Below are positions 43,574-52,031 of a DNA stretch of 64,000 nucleotides, one piece after another. Where the stretch lies: assembly GCF_024666595.1 (NCBI RefSeq), contig NZ_CP088296.1, positions 186,001-250,000 of the forward strand, read 5' to 3'. How positions within the stretch are numbered: the stretch's first letter is position 1; each line of letters begins with the position of its first letter. Both the position numbers and the translations under genes were made by a program. Source of the DNA: Sphingomonas sp. J315 (GTDB lineage Bacteria > Pseudomonadota > Alphaproteobacteria > Sphingomonadales > Sphingomonadaceae). Below the pieces are notes generated by a model. It had not been told where the DNA came from and did not search any database. It worked only from the letters and a program-made list of their open reading frames with translations.

Positions 43574-45511
43574 ATGTTGAAGTTGCTGTCCGTTTCCACG
43601 CTCGCCATCGCTGCGGCGTCGCCCGCCATTGCGGGCGAAACCGCCGTCGCCGAAGTCTCGAGCGAGACCGTCGTCGTCACTGCCTCGCGCTCCGGCGAGG
43701 CCGTTCCCATCGAGCAGATCGGCGGATCGGCCACCGTCATCGACGCGCAAGCGCTGGAACAGCGTCAGACACGCAACCTGTCCGATGTGCTGCGGGACGT
43801 ACCGGGCGTGGCGGTCAGCCGCCAGATCGGCGGGCTGACGCAGATCCGCATTCGCGGGACCGAGGGCAATCATGTCCTGACCCTGATCGACGGGATCGAG
43901 GTATCCGACCCGTTCCAGGGCGAGTTCGACTATAGCGGCGTACTGGCCGACAGCGCCGCGCGGGTCGAGGTGCTGCGCGGTCAGCAATCCTCGCTCTATG
44001 GGTCCGACGCGATCGGCGGCGTGATCCATTATCTGACGCTGTCGGGTCGCGAGGCACCGGGGTTCAGCGCGCGGATCGAGGGCGGGTCGTTCGGCACCGT
44101 CAGCGCGGCGGCACGCGCCGCGGGTGCTTCGGGCAGTTTCGACTATGCGCTGTCGGCAACGGGCTTCATCACCGACGGCACCCCGACGGCGCGCGCCGGC
44201 ACCCGCAACATCGGGTCGAAAAGCGCAGCGCTGAGCGGGAAGTTCAACTGGACTCCGTCGGACAGCTTCACGCTGACCGGAGTGCTGCGCTACAGCGTGA
44301 CCGACGCGGATGCCAACAACAGCGACGGGAACCCCGCCAGCCCGACCTTTGGCTATACGATCGACAGCCCCGGCGTGCATTACCGCAACCGTGGCCTTTA
44401 CGGTCTGCTCAGCGCACAGTTCAGCGCACTAGACGGGCGCTGGACCACGACGCTCTCCGGCCAGTTCGCAGATACCGAGCGGACGATGTTTCGCGCCAAT
44501 GACGTCGTCGATTTCGGCAATACCGGCCAGCGCTACAAGGGCTCGCTGGTGTCGAGCCTGCGCTTCGGCAGCGACGCGGTCACCCACCGGCTGACCGGCG
44601 CGGTCGATCTGGAGCGTGAGGAGTTCCGCAATACCACTCCCGGCACCGGATCGCCGTGGGATGCCTTCACCGGCAAGCGGACCACCGATAATCTCGGACT
44701 GGTCGCGCAATATGAACTGACTGCGGGCGATTTCGCAGCAAGTGGCTCGATCCGTCACGACGACAATAACCGCTTCGACGACGCGACAACCTGGCGTGTA
44801 CAGGGCAGCTATCGCCTGCCCACCGACACGCGCGTGCGCGTCGCTTATGGCACCGGGGTCAAGAATCCCGGCTATTACGAGCTCTATGGCTTCTCTGACG
44901 GTGTCTATATCGGCAACCCGAACCTGAAGCCGGAAAAGTCGGAAGGCTGGGAAGCGGGCATCGAGCAAACGCTCGCGGACGATACGGTGACGTTCGGCGC
45001 GACCTATTTCGACTCGACGCTCGAGGACGAGATCTACACCACCTACCCCGCCCCGACCTTCGTCGCGACGCCAGCCAACCGCACGACCCTGTCCAAGCAG
45101 CATGGCGTCGAGCTGTTCCTCAGCGCACGCCCGATCCCGCAGCTGCGGTTCGACGCGAGCTACACGCATCTCAATGCGGAAGAGAGTGGCGTCGAGGAAG
45201 TGCGGCGGCCGGGCGACATCGCCAGCTTCAACGCGACCTACACCAGCAGCGACGAGCGGCTTTCGACCACGCTGACGGTACGGCATAACGGGCGGATGAC
45301 CGATATCGCCTTCACCGACCCCAGCTATACCCCGGTGCGCGTATCGCTGAAGCCGTTCACGCTGGTGAATTTCAACGTCGCGTTCGAGGTGGTAGAGAAG
45401 GTCCAGCTGTTCGGGCGGGTCGAGAACCTGTTCGACGTCGATTACGAAGAGGTGTTCAGCTTCGCGACGCCGGGCGTCGGCGCGTTCGCCGGGGTGCGGG
45501 TCAAGCTGTGA
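43574..45511 (+). CDS. btuB: TonB-dependent vitamin B12 receptor BtuB
   Basis: Outer-membrane transporter of cobalamin. The 645-residue product has signal peptide MLKLLSVSTLAIAAASPAIA, TonB box ETVVVTASR (about residues 32-40), plug domain (RNLSDVLRDVPGVAVSRQIG, RVEVLRGQQSSLYGSDAIGG) and a beta-barrel ending in FAGVRVKL, a typical C-terminal beta strand. It lies behind a cobalamin riboswitch and overlaps btuF. The longer upstream frame runs through the riboswitch and is rejected. Confidence 0.94.
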   Translation: MLKLLSVSTLAIAAASPAIAGETAVAEVSSETVVVTASRSGEAVPIEQIGGSATVIDAQALEQRQTRNLSDVLRDVPGVAVSRQIGGLTQIRIRGTEGNHVLTLIDGIEVSDPFQGEFDYSGVLADSAARVEVLRGQQSSLYGSDAIGGVIHYLTLSGREAPGFSARIEGGSFGTVSAAARAAGASGSFDYALSATGFITDGTPTARAGTRNIGSKSAALSGKFNWTPSDSFTLTGVLRYSVTDADANNSDGNPASPTFGYTIDSPGVHYRNRGLYGLLSAQFSALDGRWTTTLSGQFADTERTMFRANDVVDFGNTGQRYKGSLVSSLRFGSDAVTHRLTGAVDLEREEFRNTTPGTGSPWDAFTGKRTTDNLGLVAQYELTAGDFAASGSIRHDDNNRFDDATTWRVQGSYRLPTDTRVRVAYGTGVKNPGYYELYGFSDGVYIGNPNLKPEKSEGWEAGIEQTLADDTVTFGATYFDSTLEDEIYTTYPAPTFVATPANRTTLSKQHGVELFLSARPIPQLRFDASYTHLNAEESGVEEVRRPGDIASFNATYTSSDERLSTTLTVRHNGRMTDIAFTDPSYTPVRVSLKPFTLVNFNVAFEVVEKVQLFGRVENLFDVDYEEVFSFATPGVGAFAGVRVKL

Positions 45512-46371
45512 TGCGGCGCGCCGGCATCGCGCTGGCGATCGCGGGGATGACGCTGCCGGTTTCGGCCGGCAGCGCGCCTCCACCCGTGGCCGGTGCGAAG
45601 CCCGCACTGCCAATGCGCGTCATGTCGATCAACCAGTGCACCGACCAGCTGGTGCTGATGCTGCTCCCGCCCGAGCGGATCGCGTCGGTCACCTGGCTGT
45701 CGCGCGATCCGCTACTGTCGCTGATGTCGGCGCGCGCGCGCGGCATCGCGGTCAATCGCGGCGAGATCGAGGATGTGGTACGGCAACAGCCCGATCTGAT
45801 TGTCGCCGACAGCTTTGGGTCGGCGGCGACCCGCGCTGCACTGCGCCGCTTCGGCTTTCCGATGATCGAGGTGGCACAACCGCAGAGCCTGGACGAGATC
45901 CGCGCCACGGTGCGCGCGCTGGCCGCGCGGCTGGGGACGGTTGCGCGGGGCGAGGCGCTGATCGCGGGCATGGATGCGCGGCTGGCCGAGCTGTCGCGCC
46001 GTCCCGCGCTTAACCTGCGCGTCGCGTCGTGGAGCGGCGACGGCCTCTCGCGCGGGGAGGGCGCGCTGTACGACGCGGTGCTCGACGCGGCGGGTGCGCG
46101 CAACGCGGCGAAGGAGGGTGTCGCGGGCACCGATGTCGAGGCGTTGCTGGCGCTCAACCCCGATATCCTCGTCGCGCCGGTCGGCGGCGTGGTCGGCCAG
46201 AGCCTGCGCGACCGCGTTGCGCGGCATCCGCTGGTCCGCAAGCAATGGGCCGGGCGACAGGTCGGGGTCAGCCCGCGCGCCTATATCTGCGGCACGCCGC
46301 TGATCGCCGAGGCGGCGGCGGAGCTGCGCGGTCAGCTTGAAACGGCAAACCGGCAGAGGGCGACCCGATGA
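45511..46371 (+). CDS. btuF: Cobalamin ABC transporter substrate-binding protein
   Basis: A 286-residue periplasmic binding protein of the BtuF/FhuD type with signal peptide (MRRAGIALAIAGMTLPVSAG). Domain patterns are MSINQCTDQLVLMLLPPERI, QQPDLIVADSFGSAATRAAL and LALNPDILVAPVGG. Its ATG shares a base with the btuB stop (TGATG); a GTG one codon earlier is also possible. The riboswitch upstream and permease and ATPase downstream make cobalamin the likely ligand. Confidence 0.86.
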   Translation: MRRAGIALAIAGMTLPVSAGSAPPPVAGAKPALPMRVMSINQCTDQLVLMLLPPERIASVTWLSRDPLLSLMSARARGIAVNRGEIEDVVRQQPDLIVADSFGSAATRAALRRFGFPMIEVAQPQSLDEIRATVRALAARLGTVARGEALIAGMDARLAELSRRPALNLRVASWSGDGLSRGEGALYDAVLDAAGARNAAKEGVAGTDVEALLALNPDILVAPVGGVVGQSLRDRVARHPLVRKQWAGRQVGVSPRAYICGTPLIAEAAAELRGQLETANRQRATR

Positions 46372-47354
46372 GCGGGCGGTTGCTGATCCCTGTTCTGGCG
46401 CTGGTGACGCTCGCACTTGGCCTGACCTCGCTCGGCATCGGCACGCTGGGGCTGGATTATGCCGGATGGCTGGGGGGCGAGGCCAGCGGGACCGCGCGGC
46501 TGACCGGGGTGGTCATCACCGAAATCCGGCTGCCGCGCATGCTGCTCGGCGTGCTGACCGGGGCGATCCTCGGCCTGTCGGGCGCGGTGTTGCAGGGGTT
46601 GCTGCGAAATCCGCTGGCCGAACCGGGGCTGCTCGGCATTTCGGGCGGCGCGTCGCTCGGTGCGGTGATTGCGATCTATTACGGGCTGGCTGCGGTCGCG
46701 CCGCTCGCCGCGCCGCTGGCGGGGCTGGCCGGAGCGATGGCGGCGGGGTTTGCGGCGCTGCTGCTCGCGCGTGGCGGCGGAACGCTGGCGCTGATCCTTG
46801 CGGGAGCTGCGATTTCCAGCCTTGCCGGTGCGGGGATCAGCCTCGCGCTCAACCTCGCGCCCAATCCCTATGCCGCCTATGAAATCATGACCTGGCTGAT
46901 GGGTTCGCTCGCCAATCGCGGGTGGGAGGAGATCACGCTCGCCGCGCCGTTGATCCTGCTCGGCGCGGGCGCTCTGCTCGCTACCGCGCGGTCGCTCGAC
47001 GCGCTCGCGCTGGGCGAGGTGCAGGCGGAGAGCCTGGGCGTCGATGTGCGCCGCACCCGGTTGCTGGCGCTCGCCGGGACCGGGCTTGGCGTCGGCGCAG
47101 CGACAGCAGTCGTCGGCACGATCGGGTTCATCGGGCTGGTCGCGCCGCATCTGGTACGCCCGTTCGTCGGGCATCGACCCGGCGCGACACTGGTTCCGGC
47201 GGCGCTGGCAGGGGCGGCGTTGCTGACCGCCGCCGATATCGCCACGCGGCTGATCCGGCTCGACAGCCCGATCCATCTGGGCGTGTTCACCGCACTGGTC
47301 GGGGCACCCTTCTTCCTGTGGCTGGTGCTGCGCATGCGGAGCCGGACGCCATGA
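46368..47354 (+). CDS. btuC: Cobalamin ABC transporter permease (FecCD family)
   Basis: A 328-residue permease with about ten helices. FecCD landmarks are ITEIRLPRMLLGVLTGAILG, LSGAVLQGLLRNPLAEPGLL, GISGGASLGAV and the cytoplasmic GTIGFIGLVAPHLVRPFVGH. ATGA overlaps join it to the binding-protein gene and the ATPase gene. The same family carries iron siderophores, but the riboswitch and btuB favour cobalamin. Confidence 0.88.
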   Translation: MSGRLLIPVLALVTLALGLTSLGIGTLGLDYAGWLGGEASGTARLTGVVITEIRLPRMLLGVLTGAILGLSGAVLQGLLRNPLAEPGLLGISGGASLGAVIAIYYGLAAVAPLAAPLAGLAGAMAAGFAALLLARGGGTLALILAGAAISSLAGAGISLALNLAPNPYAAYEIMTWLMGSLANRGWEEITLAAPLILLGAGALLATARSLDALALGEVQAESLGVDVRRTRLLALAGTGLGVGAATAVVGTIGFIGLVAPHLVRPFVGHRPGATLVPAALAGAALLTAADIATRLIRLDSPIHLGVFTALVGAPFFLWLVLRMRSRTP

Positions 47355-48118
47355 CCGCGCTGACCCTTGAGGCGATCACATTGAGGCGCGGCGGGCGGCT
47401 GGTGCTCGACAGGATCGAGGCCCGCTTCGCGGCGGGGCGTCTGACCGCCGTGATTGGCCCCAATGGCGCGGGCAAGTCCAGCCTGCTCGAGGTGGCGGCG
47501 GGATTGCTCGCGCCCGAAAGCGGCAGTGTTCGGCTGGGCGACACCCCCCTGCCCGCGTTGCGGCGGCAGGATCTGGCGCGACGGCGGGCCTACCTTCCCC
47601 AGCGCGTCGGCGTGGATTGGCCGATCAGCGTCGAGCGGGTGGTCGCGCTTGGCCTGCTCCCGCAGTTGCCCGCATTCGGCGGGCTGCCCGTCGCGCTGCT
47701 CCCGGCGATCGAGCGTGCGCTGGCCGAATGCGACCTGCTCGCCCTGCGCGACCGACCCGCCACCGACCTGTCGGGCGGCGAGCTGGCCCGCGTGCTGCTC
47801 GCCCGCGCGATCGTCGGCGATCCCGAAGTGCTGATCGTCGACGAACCGACCGCCGATCTCGACCCGCGTCACGCGATCGACGCCGCGCGGCGACTGCGCG
47901 CGCGGGCCGATGCGGGGCGGACGGTGGTGATGGCGATCCACGATATCGACCTCGCGCTGCGCATCGCCGACGATGTCGTCGCGGTGCGCGACGGGCGCAT
48001 CCTCGCCGCCGGGCCCGCCGAAGCGGTGATGACCGAGGCGATGCTGGCCGAGCTGTACGATGTCCGCGTGCGGATCGTCCGCGATGCCGATGGCGCGGCG
48101 ATCCGCTTTCTCGACTAA
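47351..48118 (+). CDS. btuD: Cobalamin ABC transporter ATP-binding protein
   Basis: A 255-residue ATPase with Walker A VIGPNGAGKSSLLEV, Q-loop region RRRAYLPQRVGVDW, signature LSGGELARVLLARAI, Walker B VLIVDEPTADLD and the switch His in VMAIHDIDL. It energises the BtuC permease. The start ATG 47351 follows from the family N-terminus (MTALTLEAITLRRGG). Its stop overlaps the convergent stop of the GDT1 gene (48115-48118). Confidence 0.9.
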   Translation: MTALTLEAITLRRGGRLVLDRIEARFAAGRLTAVIGPNGAGKSSLLEVAAGLLAPESGSVRLGDTPLPALRRQDLARRRAYLPQRVGVDWPISVERVVALGLLPQLPAFGGLPVALLPAIERALAECDLLALRDRPATDLSGGELARVLLARAIVGDPEVLIVDEPTADLDPRHAIDAARRLRARADAGRTVVMAIHDIDLALRIADDVVAVRDGRILAAGPAEAVMTEAMLAELYDVRVRIVRDADGAAIRFLD

Positions 48119-48681
48119 CCCCGCAGCGTCTGGACCAGCACCCACACGCCGATCGCGAGGAACAGCGAAGCCGCGATGATCCGGACGGTGCGCATCGGAA
48201 CGCGCTTCACCAGTTCGTTGCCGAGATAGACCGCGGGGACGTTCGCCAGCATCATGCCCAGCGTCGTTCCCGCCGTGACCCAGCCGACCTCGGCAAAGCG
48301 CGCGCCGAGCGCGACGGTCGCGATCTGGGTCTTGTCGCCCATCTCGACGATGAAGAAGGCGATGGTGGTGGTGAGGAACGCGCCGAAGCGCGCGGGCTTG
48401 TCCTCGAGATCGTCGATCTTGTCGGGGACCAGGGTCCACGCCGCCATCGCGATGAAGGACGCGGCGATCAGGTAGCGGAACCATGCCCCCTCCAGCAGCG
48501 CCGCGGCCTGTTGCCCCACAAGCGCCGCGAGGAAATGGTTGGCGAGCGTCGCGACGAGGATGCCGGCGACGATCGGCAATGGCCGCTTGAACCGCGTCGC
48601 GAGCAAGATCGCGAGCAACTGCGTCTTGTCGCCGATTTCGGCGAGCGCGACCACGGCGGTGGAGGTGAGGAAGGGTTCCAC
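48115..48681 (-). CDS. TMEM165/GDT1 family manganese exporter
   Basis: A 188-residue membrane protein of the GDT1 (UPF0016) family with six helices in two repeats. Both signature motifs are present: ALAEIGDKTQLLAILLAT near the start and VEMGDKTQIATVALGA in the second half. Bacterial members such as MneA export Mn2+. It starts at GTG 48681, the only start before the first motif with a sensible N-terminus (VEPFLTSTAVV). A yybP-ykoY Mn2+ riboswitch lies directly upstream. Confidence 0.9.
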   Translation of the reverse strand: MEPFLTSTAVVALAEIGDKTQLLAILLATRFKRPLPIVAGILVATLANHFLAALVGQQAAALLEGAWFRYLIAASFIAMAAWTLVPDKIDDLEDKPARFGAFLTTTIAFFIVEMGDKTQIATVALGARFAEVGWVTAGTTLGMMLANVPAVYLGNELVKRVPMRTVRIIAASLFLAIGVWVLVQTLRG

Positions 48682-48749
48682 GACAAGTCTCCGGGCCGGG
48701 CGGATGCGAATTCCAACGACACCACGCCCCTCCGCCCAGCCCGGACGGA

Positions 48750-48876
48750 AAGCATGGCGCCATTGGTCTCGCCCGAACGCCGCGTGATGCGGCAGCTCCC
48801 TTCGCGCCATGGTCTCTCGACCAAGTATGTTGACGCGGAGGCCCGTCCGAAGACGGCTGGCTACTCCCCAGATGAC
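48750..48876 (-). ncRNA. yybP-ykoY manganese riboswitch
   Basis: On the minus strand, GGGGAGTAGCC (about 48860-48869) is followed by CGTCAACATACTTGG (48821-48835) and GAGACC elements (48811-48817 and about 48765-48770). These are the conserved L1 and L3 sequences and closing strand of the Mn2+-sensing riboswitch. It lies 70 bases upstream of the GDT1 gene, its most common target. Binding of Mn2+ should turn expression on. Confidence 0.87.
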
Positions 48877-48974
48877 TGCGGCGGGCCGTAGCGCATGCTG
48901 CGCCGCAGCGCAAGTTGCGTCGCCCGGCCGTGTCATGGCATACATACCGCAACCACGAAAACATGGAGAGGATC

Positions 48975-49739
48975 ATGGCCACCGCCACTGCCGACCGCCC
49001 CCGCGTCGTTTCCGATGTCGAATGGGAGGCGCGCCAGCAGCTCGCCGCCGCTTATCGCGTGTTCGACATGCTCGGTTGGTCCGAGATGATCTACAACCAT
49101 ATCACGCTGAAGGTGCCGGGCGAGGATCACGCGTTCCTGATCAACCCGTTCGGGCTGCATTTCAGCGAGGTGAAGGCGTCGAACCTGGTCAAGATCGACA
49201 TCGACGGCAACAAGCTCGACGACAGCCCCTATCCGGTCAATCGCGCGGGGTTCGTCCAGCATGCGGTGTTCCATCGCAACCTGCCCGATGTGCATTGCAT
49301 CATGCACACCCACACGACGGCGGGGATGGCGGTGAGCAGCCTGGAGGGCGGGTTGCAGCCGATCAATTTCTACGCGTGCAACTTCGCCGGGCAGATCGCC
49401 TATCATGATTTCGAGGGCGTGACGGTGCGCGACGAGGAGGGCGAACGGCTGGTCGCCAATCTGGGCGACAAGCGCATGCTGCTGCTGCGCAACCACGGCA
49501 TCGTCGCTATGGGGCGGACGCTGCCCGAGGCTTTCATCAAGCATTGGTCGCTGCAACGCGCGTGCGAGATCCAGCTGGCAACTTTGTCCATGGGCAAGCC
49601 GCTGACCGTGCCGCCGGAGGTGGTCGCGGTGCACCAGCGCGACCTGCATCTGGCGCAGGTTCCGGGCGGGCCGGGCGCGGCGGACTTTGCGGCGATGGTG
49701 CGGCTGGTGGATCGGGTGGATACCAGCTGGCGCGAATAG
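48975..49739 (+). CDS. Class II aldolase/adducin family protein
   Basis: A 254-residue protein with the class II aldolase fold: NHITLKVPGEDHAFLINPFG, metal-binding HTHTTAGMAVSS (His-x-His), and LLLRNHGIVAMGRTLPEAF with a further His. Its substrate is unknown; many members of this subgroup have no assigned reaction. Start ATG 48975 (MATATADRPRVVSDVEWEA) has GGAGAGG just before it; an ATG four codons upstream is possible. Confidence 0.86.
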   Translation: MATATADRPRVVSDVEWEARQQLAAAYRVFDMLGWSEMIYNHITLKVPGEDHAFLINPFGLHFSEVKASNLVKIDIDGNKLDDSPYPVNRAGFVQHAVFHRNLPDVHCIMHTHTTAGMAVSSLEGGLQPINFYACNFAGQIAYHDFEGVTVRDEEGERLVANLGDKRMLLLRNHGIVAMGRTLPEAFIKHWSLQRACEIQLATLSMGKPLTVPPEVVAVHQRDLHLAQVPGGPGAADFAAMVRLVDRVDTSWRE

Positions 49740-50021
49740 GCGACGTGTGTGAACATTGGCTTTTCCGGTTCGTTTGCACGGATTCATTTTAGCCAAATAG
49801 GTTCCTGTGGGAAACATGCAGGGCTGTAACGCGCAGTTTTCTGCGGGTTTTAGGGGAATGTGGGCGTGGCGCGTGCGACGCTTCCGGGGCTTTGCCAGCC
49901 GAGTCGGCGCGGGGCGAGCGGGATCGCGATGAGAACATGTCGCGGGTTAGCGCGCCGTGGGTCTTGCGCGCGGTGTGGCGTTTGCCGGAGGGGAATGTCC
50001 CAGAAGGCATGAGCTTTGATC
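49740..50021. other. Intergenic region, nothing recognised
   Basis: 282 bases between the aldolase gene and a long palindrome. The frames here are short and arginine-rich, without homology that can be recognised, and no promoter, RNA or repeat stands out. Confidence 0.5.
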
Positions 50022-50152
50022 AATCCTCCCCGGAACGGGGAGGTGGCAGCGCGTAGCGCTGACGGAGGGGCCCCGAGGCACCGGATTCCATTGCCTCGGG
50101 CCCCCCTCCACCATCCTTCGGATGGTCCCCCTCCCCGTTCCGGGGAGGATTT
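50022..50152. repeat. Long intergenic palindromic element, complete copy
   Basis: Outer arms AATCCTCCCCGGAACGGGGA-GG (50022-50043) and its complement (50130-50151) are perfect inverted repeats of 22 bases, each a hairpin itself. The inner part has further inverted stretches (GCGCGTAGCGC, CCCCGAGGCA/TGCCTCGGG, CCATCCTTCGGATGG). It ends at the mccA stop codon (50154-50156). The same design recurs at 59415-59582, and half of it at 52858-52905. Confidence 0.85.
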
Positions 50153-50153
50153 T

Positions 50154-52031
50154 CTAGACCTTCACCACCTTCGCCAGCAGCGCATCGACCTGCACCTGCG
50201 CGCCGGGAGTTGCACTCAGCGTCTCTACCACGCCGTCGAACGGGGCGAGCAGCGCCTGTTCCATCTTCATCGCCTCCAGCACCAGCAGCTTCTGGCCCGC
50301 AGTGACGGTCTGGCCCTCGGTCACCTCGACCGAGACGATGCGGCCGGGCATCGGGGCGAGGATCGCGCCGTCGCCGGCGGCACCCCCTGCTCCGCCTTCG
50401 GTGCGGTCGGCGGTGACGCGGAAGGTTGCGCCTTCGAACACCAGCAGCGCCGCGCCGTCATTGGGGTGGAGGTGGAAGTGCGCGAAGGACTCGCCACCAT
50501 CGATGTCGAACGCCACCCGCGCCCCGTTGACGCTGACCGCGCGCCGGGTCTCGGCGGTGCGATTGAGGCGGAAGCCCTCCAATCCGCGCGCGATGAGATA
50601 GGTGTCGGAGGACGGGTCGCTGTCGAGCCAGGACAGCGCGCGGGTCAGGTCCGCCGCGCCCGGGAGCGGGTCGATCAGCAGCGCTTCGCCGCGCCGTTCG
50701 ATCAGACCGGTATCGAGCTGTGCCGCACGGAAATCCATGTCGTCGAGGAGGCGGTGGAGGAAGCCGGCATTGGTCCGGACCGGCCACACGGTCAGGTAGT
50801 TCAATTCGGTGCGCAGCCGCGCGATCGCATGCTCGCGCGTGTCGTCATGACTGATCAGCTTGGCGATCATCGGGTCGTAGAATGGCGAGATGGTCGATCC
50901 CGCCTCCACCCCGGTATCGACGCGCGCGTCGCCGTGGAAATCGAGGACTTCGAGCTTCCCCGTGCTCGGCAGGAACCCCTTGGCCGGGTCCTCGGCATAG
51001 AGCCGCGCTTCAATCGCGTGGCCGTTGATCGCGAGTTCCTCCTGCCGCAGCGGGAGCGGCTCTCCGCTCGCGACGCGCAATTGCCACTCGACCAGATCGA
51101 CCCCGGTGATCGCCTCGGTCACCGGATGTTCGACCTGAAGCCGCGTGTTCATTTCCATGAACCAGATGCGGTCGGCGTGCAGGCCCTGCGACGCGTCGGC
51201 GATGAACTCGATCGTGCCGGCGCCGACATAGTTGACCGCGCGGGCGGCCTTTACCGCGGCGTCGCACACGGCGAAGCGGGTGGCGTTGTCCATGCCGGGC
51301 GCGGGGGCTTCCTCGATCACTTTCTGGTGGCGGCGCTGCATCGAACAGTCGCGTTCGAACAGGTGGACGATGTTGCCATGGCTGTCGCCGAACACCTGCA
51401 CCTCGATATGGCGCGGGGCGAGGATGTATTTTTCGATCAGCACCTGGGTGTTGCCGAACGAGGACGCCGCCTCACGCTGGCAACTGGCGAGCGCGTCGGC
51501 GAAGTCGGCGGCGGCGTCGACGCGGCGCATCCCCTTGCCCCCGCCGCCCGCGACCGCCTTGATGAGCACGGGGTAGCCGATGCGGTCGGCTTCGGCTTGC
51601 AGGCGATCGGGCGACTGGTCTTCGCCGAGATAGCCCGGCGTGACGGGGACGCGGGCGTCCTGCATCAGCTTCTTGGCCGCGTCCTTGAGGCCCATGGCGC
51701 GGATGCTGTCGGGGTTGGGGCCGACCCAGATGAGGCCGGCGGCCTGGACGGCCTCGGCGAACTCCGCATTTTCGGAGAGGAAGCCGTAGCCGGGGTGGAT
51801 GGCTTCGGCGCCGGTCTGTTTGGCCGCCGCGATGATGCGCTCGCCGATCAGGTAGGAGTCGCGGGCGGGGGACGCGCCGATGTGCACCGCCTCGTCCGCG
51901 CTGCGGACGTGGAGCGCGTTGGCGTCGGCGTCGGAATAGACCGCGACGGTGCGGATGCCGAGTTGCCGCGCGGTGCGGATGATGCGGCACGCGATCTCGC
52001 CACGGTTGGCGATGAGGAGGGATTGGATCAT
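50154..52031 (-). CDS. mccA: 3-methylcrotonyl-CoA carboxylase, biotin-containing alpha subunit
   Basis: Carboxylates 3-methylcrotonyl-CoA in leucine breakdown. The 625-residue product starts MIQSLLIANRGEIACRIIRT at ATG 52031, with biotin carboxylase (AVAGGGGKGMRRV ATP loop, EMNTRLQVEHPVTE), a linker and a biotinyl domain with LEAMKMEQAL near residue 590. Its partner mccB lies upstream on the same strand. An ATGA overlap links it to the preceding hypothetical gene. Propionyl- or geranyl-CoA specificity cannot be fully excluded; the isovaleryl-CoA dehydrogenase nearby supports methylcrotonyl-CoA. Confidence 0.9.
   Translation of the reverse strand: MIQSLLIANRGEIACRIIRTARQLGIRTVAVYSDADANALHVRSADEAVHIGASPARDSYLIGERIIAAAKQTGAEAIHPGYGFLSENAEFAEAVQAAGLIWVGPNPDSIRAMGLKDAAKKLMQDARVPVTPGYLGEDQSPDRLQAEADRIGYPVLIKAVAGGGGKGMRRVDAAADFADALASCQREAASSFGNTQVLIEKYILAPRHIEVQVFGDSHGNIVHLFERDCSMQRRHQKVIEEAPAPGMDNATRFAVCDAAVKAARAVNYVGAGTIEFIADASQGLHADRIWFMEMNTRLQVEHPVTEAITGVDLVEWQLRVASGEPLPLRQEELAINGHAIEARLYAEDPAKGFLPSTGKLEVLDFHGDARVDTGVEAGSTISPFYDPMIAKLISHDDTREHAIARLRTELNYLTVWPVRTNAGFLHRLLDDMDFRAAQLDTGLIERRGEALLIDPLPGAADLTRALSWLDSDPSSDTYLIARGLEGFRLNRTAETRRAVSVNGARVAFDIDGGESFAHFHLHPNDGAALLVFEGATFRVTADRTEGGAGGAAGDGAILAPMPGRIVSVEVTEGQTVTAGQKLLVLEAMKMEQALLAPFDGVVETLSATPGAQVQVDALLAKVVKV

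Noticed and set aside
46368..48118. Iron-siderophore ABC transporter
   Set aside because: The permease family fits, but the cobalamin riboswitch and BtuB receptor in the same operon make cobalamin the better ligand.
46877..48988. 703-codon minus-strand frame across btuC, btuD and GDT1
   Set aside because: It spans three genes with clear motifs and has no domain of its own.
49789..50010. 73-codon minus-strand frame in the gap after the aldolase gene
   Set aside because: Basic, low-complexity composition, no ribosome-binding site and no recognisable similarity.
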